Below, one piece after another: positions 57,424 through 64,000 of a stretch of DNA of 64,000 nucleotides (positions within the stretch are counted from its first letter, which is position 1; the number at the start of each line of letters is the position of its first letter). Location: NCBI GenBank assembly GCA_039519185.1, contig CM076847.1, forward strand, positions 47,313,708 to 47,377,707, read 5' to 3'. The notes beneath the pieces were generated by a model that saw only the letters and a program-made list of their open reading frames with translations, had not been told where the DNA came from and did no database searches. The position numbers were made by a program, and so were the translations under genes. Source of the DNA: Astragalus membranaceus (lineage: Eukaryota > Streptophyta > Magnoliopsida > Fabales > Fabaceae).

Positions 57424-58650
57424 TTGATAAAGGTTAACCTTGAAATTGAACTAGAACCTAGGATGACCAAGATCAGCAGGCTTCGGAGTGCGCAACAAAG
57501 GAACCGAGTGGTTGAGTTGATCATAGAGTACCGAGATTGCTTTTCTTGGGATAGCCATGAGATGCCAATCTTAGATAGAAGTATGGTTGAGATGTTTGGC
57601 CACTCCTAAAGATGAGTATGGCATGCCTATGGAGGATATGTTTGTTGATGCCGCGAAAAACCATGCCATCTTGACATTCATGGATCGTTATTATTGATAT
57701 AACCAAATCTATTTAGCCGAGGTGGACACCTATAAGACTGCCTTTAGGTGCCCTGGGGCTCTAGGCATCTATGAATTGGTTGTCATGCCTTACGGCCTAA
57801 AGAATGCAGGAGCCACTTACCAACGGGCGATCAATAAAACTTCCATGACTTAATCGGTAAAAGCATGGAAGTATATATTGATGATGTGGTTATCAAATGT
57901 AAACGTTTTGAAATGCATCTTGTTGAGCTTGAACAAGCTATGAAACAAATGAGACTCCACAATCTCAAAATGAATCCCACTAAGTGTGTATTTGGTGTTT
58001 CAGCAAGAAACATCTTAGGCTTCTTAGTTCATAACCAGGGAATTGAAGTGGACAAGAATAAGGCCAGAGACATCTTGGAAGCTAGTCTACCAAGGGCTAA
58101 GAAGGATTGGTAGAGGCTCCTCCACAGGATCAACTTCCTGAGGAGATTCATCGCCAACTCGGTTGGGATGATGAAAGCTTTCTATCCTCTGGTGAGGCTT
58201 AAGAATTCTGAAGAGATGGTGTGGGGACAAGAGAAATAGGAGGTCCTTGACCAAATCAAGGCTTACATTGCTGCCGAGGACCTAGCCATCGGCTGCCTGC
58301 TAGCAGAGGATGATGATAATGGAATTGAGAGAGTAGTTTTTTTATCTTTGTAGGATTCTCAATGATGTTGAGACTAGAGACTCTCCAATGAAAAAATTGT
58401 GCTTGTCATTGTATAACGCATGTACTAAATTGGAATATTTTTTGTTACGTAAGGAAGTTCTTCTTTTGTGCAAAGTTGATATCATAAGGTACCTTCTTAA
58501 TCAACCAGTCATGCAAGGTAGACTTGTCAAGTGGGCCATGAAATTGAATGCAAGGGATTCTCAAGTTTTGACCTTTAAAGGCTGTCAAAGGACAAGCCTT
58601 GGCCTATTTCCTCACCCAACACCCTTGTGTGGAAATCAATAATCCAGCAG
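57424..58650 (+). pseudogene. Tat-like reverse transcriptase and RNase H remnants
   Basis: The pre-RT block RDCFSWDSHEMPILDRS (57532-57585) is followed by a deletion that removes the N-terminal RT motifs. RT resumes with TFMDRYYxYNQI (stop inside), MPYGLKNAGATYQRA (57786-57830) and, after a frameshift, EVYIDDVVIKC (57868-57900) with the catalytic YIDD. Thumb and RNase H pieces with several stops run to about 58650. Confidence 0.78.
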
Positions 58651-58690
58651 TTGAGATTGTCCACTACGTCGGCTTAAACCATGGATCCTA

Positions 58691-59195
58691 ATGTTTGATG
58701 GCTCAAGCACTCAAAAAGACGAGGGTATTGGGATAGTCATATCTAGCCCTTGTGGCAAGGTATGGAAGTTCATGTGCATCATAGAAGATCAAGGTTCTAA
58801 CAATCATGCCAAATATGAGGCTTTGATCATAGGGCTTGATATTATGGCAACCATGAATGTTGACTACGTTGAGGTAAGAGGGGACTCTCAGTTGGTAATC
58901 AAGCAACTCACTGGTGAGTTCAAGTGTTATAATATAAAGCTAAAAAAATTACGTGTTCAACTCATAACTTTTTAAATTTGTTTGCCGATGCTATCATTAT
59001 GTATATTCCGAGACATGAAAACCAATATGCAAATGATCAAGCTCAACAAGCTTCTGGTTATAGAGAGATGACAGTCGAGATTTTGCAGCAAGACTCAGCT
59101 ATAGTTGCTAGCCTAGATCCAGCTGATTCATGGAAGAGGATGTTGATAGATTTTTTGCAAAACCACTCTGTTGGAGCCAGCTCCAAAATCAAATA
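58691..59195 (+). pseudogene. Tat-like second (archaeal-type) RNase H
   Basis: MFDGSSTQKDEGIGIVI (58691-58741) carries the first catalytic aspartate, NHAKYEALIIGL the glutamate, and VRGDSQLVIKQL (58875-58910) the next aspartate. After a one-base slip near 58975, the block IPRHENQYANDQAQQAS holds the final HEN.xA(N/D)xx region. This second RNase H is a lineage marker. Confidence 0.8.
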
Positions 59196-60165
59196 GAGGG
59201 CCCTAAACTATGTCATTGTAGGTGATGAGCTCTACAAGAAGAGTGTCAATGGGGCGCTCTTGCAATGCTTTAACATGAAAGATACTTACAAGGTCATGGC
59301 TCAAGTACATGAAGGTATCTGTGGTTCTCATCGATCAGGACCTATCATAAAATGGCTGACTTATAGGCATGCTTATTACTAGCCAACAATAACAGCCGAT
59401 TGCTTCCAATACGCTAAGGGGTGTGAGGCTTGCCAGCTCCATGGTCCCATTGAGAGGGTCCCAGATAATGAAGTCCACCCAATTGTCAAGCCTTCTTTCA
59501 ATTGAGCAATGCATGCAGTGTTATCTTCATACATAGTTGTTGCCATCATTTTCTCAGAAGATAAACAAGAGGTTTTTTGTATATGTTGAATTACTGACCT
59601 AGCTCCAAGAGGTTTTTTGATTGGTAAGATATATCCCCTAGCTCCAATTGAGCAATGCATGCAGTGTTGTATCTTCATATATAGACTTGATTGGTAAGAT
59701 ATATCCCCTAGCTCCAAGAGGCATAGCTTCATCACTGTAGCCACAGACTACTTCACCAAATGGGTGGAAGCTCAGGCAATGGTCAACGTAAACCAACATA
59801 CGGTGACTAAGTTCATTGAGAAACACATCATACATAGATTTGGGAATGTGCGGTGGCCTTTTATCAAGATTTTGGCATCAAGCTGAGGCATTTAACGCCT
59901 TACTACGCCCAAGCCAATGGTCAAAATAAGCCCACCAACAAGACATCATTGAGCTAATTAAGAAGAATATAGAGGACAGGACGAGGAATTGGCATGCGAC
60001 TCTAATTGAAGTCCTATGGGCTATGAAGAGTTCCAAGTCCACTGCTATTGGAGTAGCTTCCTACCGGCTAGTGTATGGGCAACATGTTGTCCTGCCAGCC
60101 ACTTGAAATCAGTGTTGCATCATAAAGAGTGGCTAAGTGGCACACATCAGTGGCCTAGTGTTCCC
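59196..60165 (+). pseudogene. Tat-like integrase remnant with local duplication
   Basis: The zinc domain is visible (HEGICGSHRSG, then CQYAKGCEACQLHGP-like sequence near 59400-59450). From 59500 to 59720 the sequence is scrambled by a duplication: GAGCAATGCATGCAGTGTT at 59503 and 59649, and TTGATTGGTAAGATATATCC at about 59618 and 59688. Core pieces follow (PNGWKLRQW-like frame near 59760, then IELIKKNIEDRTRNWHA at about 59950-60000 and SYRLVYGQHVVLPA at 60060-60100). Several stops. Confidence 0.7.
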
Positions 60166-60499
60166 AAATTTTTAAGATTGTTCAAGGATTACACGAGTAA
60201 AAAGAACTACTAGGCAACTATTCCTCTCTCCTCACTCCGGTTGCCAAATCTCTACATTGGTTTAAATCTGTCAAGGGAGAAGACACGACCTTTTGCTCTC
60301 CCACACAAGGTCCCTTTTTTTATAGATTATGAGTCATTGTCACGATCTCTTAAAATACCTTGACCACAGCGTCACCAGGAGATCAGTTCCTTTCATTGCT
60401 CTCCATGGGCCTGATTGTTGCAGCAGTTGACCCTAGTATTGGGGTTACTGACTGGATTGGGCTGATCCTCATCCACAAGAATAGCCTCTGAATGATGAG

Positions 60500-61800
60500 G
60501 AGAAGGTCCTTTAGCTCCCATGAAAGCTGGATTAGAGGCATCCTCTAAGAAGGTATGCAGCTAGCTCCAGAAGGTGGTGGCTTAATGCATTTCCCCTTCA
60601 CTCTTCTCCAGGTCATATACGAAGCCGACCTATTGGGATTCAAGGGCTTTGATGCTTTGGTCCAATGAAGTGTTGAAGTGGTAGAAACGACCACGTTCCT
60701 AAATGGAGTCATTCAGCTTCTGGATGGCTCGGTCATGCTGTGGTTGAAGAGTTTTAAGTTCCTCTTGAAGTCGGGAGATTTCATTATTGATTTCTTCGAT
60801 TCATTTCTTGGTCTGTTCGTCTTCGGCTACGTTTTTTTTATCTCTACATCCAACTCGACGTAGGATTTGGAATACGCGTTATTTTCTAATAGAAGACTTG
60901 CTAATCGGTCCAAAGATTGCCTAGCGGCGTCATGTGTGTGTTTGGCTTTCAGCAAGAGGTTCGAGACATCTTGGAGCCGAAAAGCAATCTGCTGGAGAGC
61001 ATTCTTCTTTAGCTCTGAGATGCCAGCCGATGAAGCGAGCCTAAACATTAGGAACCTCTGCTCGGCTATTTGGGCAGGCTCGGTAAGAGGAGAGGGAATC
61101 ATTGGCTGCTCTTGAAGCTGAACTTGTTCTGTTGCTTGGGTCGGGTGACAAAAGGGAGGACAAGGGTAAGTCTCGGCTGAGGGATCAGTGTGCTACTAAA
61201 ATGGTAAATGTAGAAGGCTTACTAAATTCATTAGGAGAGGAGAGTGACTTGGATGGTTAGAGGGTCCACTCCTAGATTGTTGATGAACTTTCTATAACAA
61301 GATAAAGCTAAGCTTGTCGGGAGCGAATTGAAAAAACGCACTCGTGAGAGCATGAATAGGATAATACCTTCAATCTCTTGAATTAATGAGCGACATGTTC
61401 CTTGGTTGCAATGGATTTCCACATGACGGTGGTAGTCGGGGTGCGAACCTCTTCCATAATGGTTCTCGGCTTCCTCCAGAAGGTGAGGCCCTCTTTTTCT
61501 TCTTCATTCTCGTCGTCGCTAACAGTAATGACAAATTTTGTCCGAGCTGCATTATGAAAAGAGAGGAGGAGGTTAGCCTCAGAATGTATTGAAAAGAGAA
61601 GGAAATATGGATCACTTAGCTGAGGTAGACGCTTACCAGAGGGTGAGACATCCTGCATGATGGTCTTTAGCCGAGCTGATGACCTCTGGCCTTTGCGTTT
61701 GGTCACTTGCTGAGTGGTCCTCTCTACGGCCAAAGTAGTCATGTTAGTTGCGGTTGTCGAAGGTTGAGATGGAATAACCAACTGGTATGGTTGGCCAGTG
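60500..61800 (-). pseudogene. Antisense ORF remnant with coiled coil (plant-mobile-domain type?)
   Basis: Minus-strand pieces: residues from 61781 down with VERTTQQVTKRKGQRSS and, after a possible intron, FVITVSDDENEEEKEG (about 61533-61490) and a LIQEIEG segment; then 61102-60827 with a helical ELKKNALQQIAFRLQDV stretch; then 60826-60640 a Glu/Gln-rich coiled coil in another frame. Tat elements are known to carry antisense ORFs between integrase and the 3' LTR, some with a plant mobile domain. Position and C-terminal character fit, but the mobile domain itself is absent here (cut by the copia-like repeat). Confidence 0.45.
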
Positions 61801-61849
61801 TATTGGGTGGCATAGTCATCAAAGGGATTTGGAAAAACAAACCCCTTAA

Positions 61850-62014
61850 CAAGTCCTCTTTACTGCTTTATTTTCAATTTTCGTTTCTCGTTAATTCGTT
61901 CCATAAACCTGCGCGAAAAATCATTCAAGTCGTTAAAGAGGACTTAATTTTTAAAATCTCAATTCACCCCCCTATTGAGACTGAAGCCACTTGGTAACAT
62001 AATGGATTATCATA
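61850..62014 (+). other. Junction segment with CACCCCCC motif
   Basis: Contains AATTCACCCCCCTATTG (about 61962-61978), like the 3' end region of copia LTRs. It does not show a clear primer site after it. It may be the end of another copia LTR lying between the Tat remnant and the repeat that follows. Confidence 0.3.
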
Positions 62015-63640
62015 TGTGAAAACAAATCTTCAAAGAGTCTCTCAAACTGAGTAGGGTATAGTAAGATCCTTCCAAGATGAGAAGACATAATCTAGAGTAA
62101 CTTCATAAGTTTTGAAGACCCTCCTCAAGAAGCCTCGTAAAGAAAGAAGGCTTAGCAAAGCCAAAGAAGATAAGAATGAAGGTCAAAGAGGTCGTAAGAA
62201 GATGGATAAAAGAAGATAGCCATAGTGGTTTCTTAATATGAGAAGTTGTTTCTTTGGGAAGCCGCTCAAGAAGAGTAGATAATAAGAAGCTTTTCAGATA
62301 AAGAAGACACTAGCTTATTGCTTCTTAAGATGAGAATATGGTTCTTCATGTATCATAAGGTGGCAAGAAAAAAGAAGTTTATCAAGATGAGAAGACTCAA
62401 TCCATATAGCCCCTCATGATAAGAAATGCCAAGTCAAGATGCTTCTGCAACTTTGATAAGACACAGGCCATAATGTATCACAAGCATGAGAAGGCATCAA
62501 ATCAATCTTCAGAAGGTACTTCACAAGATTGCTCAGAAGCTACATCGCTCAGAAGCTACATCGCTCAGAAGCTACTTCGCTCAGAAGCCACTTCGTTCAG
62601 AAGCTACATTGCTCAGAAGATACATCGTTCAGAAGATACATTCAGAAGGTCTAATTCAGAAGATGAGAGAAGTGCTGCAAAAAGACAAAAGACAACTGTA
62701 AAGTGTTGCTGTCTACAAAAAGTGTTGCTGAATCAAGAAAAGTGAGCAGAATCTTCCCAGTGGCTATAAAAGGCAAAATTGTCATTGGAGACCAATTCCA
62801 ACGACTCTTTTGGGCTAAAACCTCTATAAATACCTCATAGAATACCTCATTCAAGTTGTGAGAGTTGGTGAGAAGCTTGGGTCAATATTTTCTATTATAT
62901 AGCTTCTAAAGATTCTTCTAAAGCCTCTCAACAAGCTTCTGAAGATCTTCTCTTCTCTCAACCATACTTAGTGGGCTTACAAACTTATATGGGAATATTT
63001 TCTGAGTATGTAATAGCTATGAAAAGTGTATATTGTGAGTTATCATGTAAACCTCCAAGCTAGTGTAGTTCCCAAACAACCCAAACACTTACCTTGTTGT
63101 TGTACCTTCCTAACATGGCATGGGTGTGCTTGATTGTTAGAGAAGAGGGCTAAGAAATTGTTTCTTAGAGGTTAATTTGCTAGAACTTGGAAAAAAACTA
63201 GTGGTACTTTCCTAACATGGCATGGGTTTACTTGACTGTTAGAGAAGAGAGCTAAGGAGTTTCCTTAGAGGTTTAAGTTGCTATACTTTGAAAAAACTAG
63301 TGGTTTAGTTGCTAAAACTTGGAAAAAAACTAGTGTGACAGTTGATAGAGTTGTGGAAGAAAACTATCCCGTGCTTTAGGCCTTGATGGCCTATAAAGTG
63401 TAAACTATTCGAAAAATAGTGGAAGTACTCACTGGGTGTGAGGAGTGGATGCAGCACTTGTTGATTGGGGTGAACCAATATACTTATTGTGTGTCCTTTA
63501 CTGTTTTCCTATAGTTTTCCTCTCACAGCAAATTGTTTTAAAAGAAAACTTCTTCTACGCTATTGTAAGAAGACCATCTCAAAAGGTTTCTTACAATCCC
63601 AAGTTGAAATGCTTGATCTATATCTTCACAAACACCACAG
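62015..63640 (+). mobile_element. Copia-like LTR copy, plus orientation
   Basis: Same family as 2024-3527 but inverted. Contains an expanded array of TCAGAAGCTACATCGC units (62525-62640, about seven copies of 18-19 bp), a TATA box CTATAAATAC (62822-62831), a duplicated block with CCTAACATGGCATGGGT (63110-63280), GTTGATAGAGTTGTGGAAG (63343), CACTGGGTGTGAGGAGTGG (63431) and GGTGAACCAATATAC (63469). Neither terminus is certain and no copia protein is present. Confidence 0.5.
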
Positions 63641-64000
63641 CCCTCTATATCTTCTTAACCAAGCATTCAATCACAAAACATCACCATGAGTGTGAGAAGC
63701 ATGAAACACATTCACACACTACTTATCAAAGTGCCTTCTCACACTATTCACATTTCCCAATCCTCAATATCTTCTTAAAACAGTGACTTACCCTTTATGA
63801 GCCATTGTCTCTATTTCTAGAGGACTATCATCTTATAAGAAAGCAAATAGCTTCAAATCCTTCAAAGTTCTTTTCTCTTAGAGGGAGCATACAAACTCAA
63901 ACCCTAAAAACAAAAAGACAAAACCCCAAATTGTACCTGCAAAATAACCAAAAAATACATCCAGGGAGTAATATTTAATGTTCTCCAGCCTAGGGTTTAT
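63641..64000. other. No recognised gene
   Basis: AT-rich sequence at the window edge. Nothing with coding similarity or recognisable transposon borders was seen. Confidence 0.4.

Larger units (their letters stand above)
51831..61850 (+). mobile_element. Decayed Tat-lineage Ty3/gypsy element with antisense ORF remnant
   Basis: Plus-strand order: LTR, primer site (52508 onward, TGGCACGCATGGTGGGACC), gag pieces, protease, RT, RNase H, archaeal-type RNase H, integrase, then a minus-strand ORF remnant. The second RNase H places it in the Tat lineage. Almost every domain has stops or frame changes, and a PIF/Harbinger-like element is inserted in gag. The 3' LTR is not visible; copia-like sequence begins near 61850-62015. 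Much older than the Ogre-like and Tekay-like copies. Confidence 0.75.

Overview
The window is repeat-dense plant nuclear DNA, most likely from a legume of the temperate (IRLC) clade. This rests on an Ogre-type Ty3/gypsy giant retrotransposon, several other Ty3/gypsy families of the kind common in legumes, and a cytochrome P450 resembling the legume-specific CYP88D subfamily. No bacterial, organellar or viral gene block was seen. Nearly all coding potential belongs to transposable elements. The one convincing, apparently intact host gene is the eight-exon P450 at 46005-49814 (minus strand).

Left part (1-6196) is a nest of elements. The 3' end and LTR of a Ty3/gypsy element (1-2023) abut a copia-like LTR fragment on the minus strand (2024-3527). 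That fragment lies against the gag of a minus-strand Ty3/gypsy element (3545-6099), and the gag itself is split by a solo LTR with an exact GAGAG target duplication (3919-5168).

Middle left (6197-28686) is one 22.5 kb Ogre-like element on the minus strand. It has 3.75-3.8 kb LTRs, a perfect AGTAG target duplication, tRNA-Arg primer site, ORF1, gag, protease, an intron region, RT, two RNase H domains, integrase and a 3' UTR with tandem repeats. It is dead (several stops and frameshifts) and carries a 3.0 kb solo LTR (16858-19902, duplication GTGAC). It landed in an older RNase H-like pseudogene whose two halves now flank it.

Centre (28687-44640) holds a possible plant-mobile-domain remnant, a long compound (AAC)n array, and a 9.3 kb plus-strand chromodomain Ty3/gypsy element of the Tekay/Del type (32664-42008, duplication CCTAT). 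That element sits inside another LTR. Its two LTRs carry a GGCGCC-rich minisatellite. Its 3' LTR holds the most unusual object in the window: a 318 bp almost perfect palindrome (40379-40696) with TGTAACA/TGTTACA ends, a 5 bp duplication CTAGG and two head-to-head tRNA-like A/B boxes. It is absent from the sister 5' LTR. A CACTA-type end, a 214 bp MITE and CT-rich repeats follow.

Right part (44640-64000) holds the P450 gene with its own TATA box and polyadenylation signal, a tRNA-derived SINE candidate, a decayed 25S rRNA 3' fragment, a LINE ORF1 remnant and a heavily decayed Tat-type Ty3/gypsy element (51831-about 61850). The Tat element contains a PIF/Harbinger-like 869 bp insertion and an antisense coiled-coil ORF remnant near its 3' end. 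A second copy of the copia-like LTR family, inverted relative to the one at the left edge, closes the window.

The genes do not form a shared pathway. The window records successive insertions around one specialised-metabolism gene.
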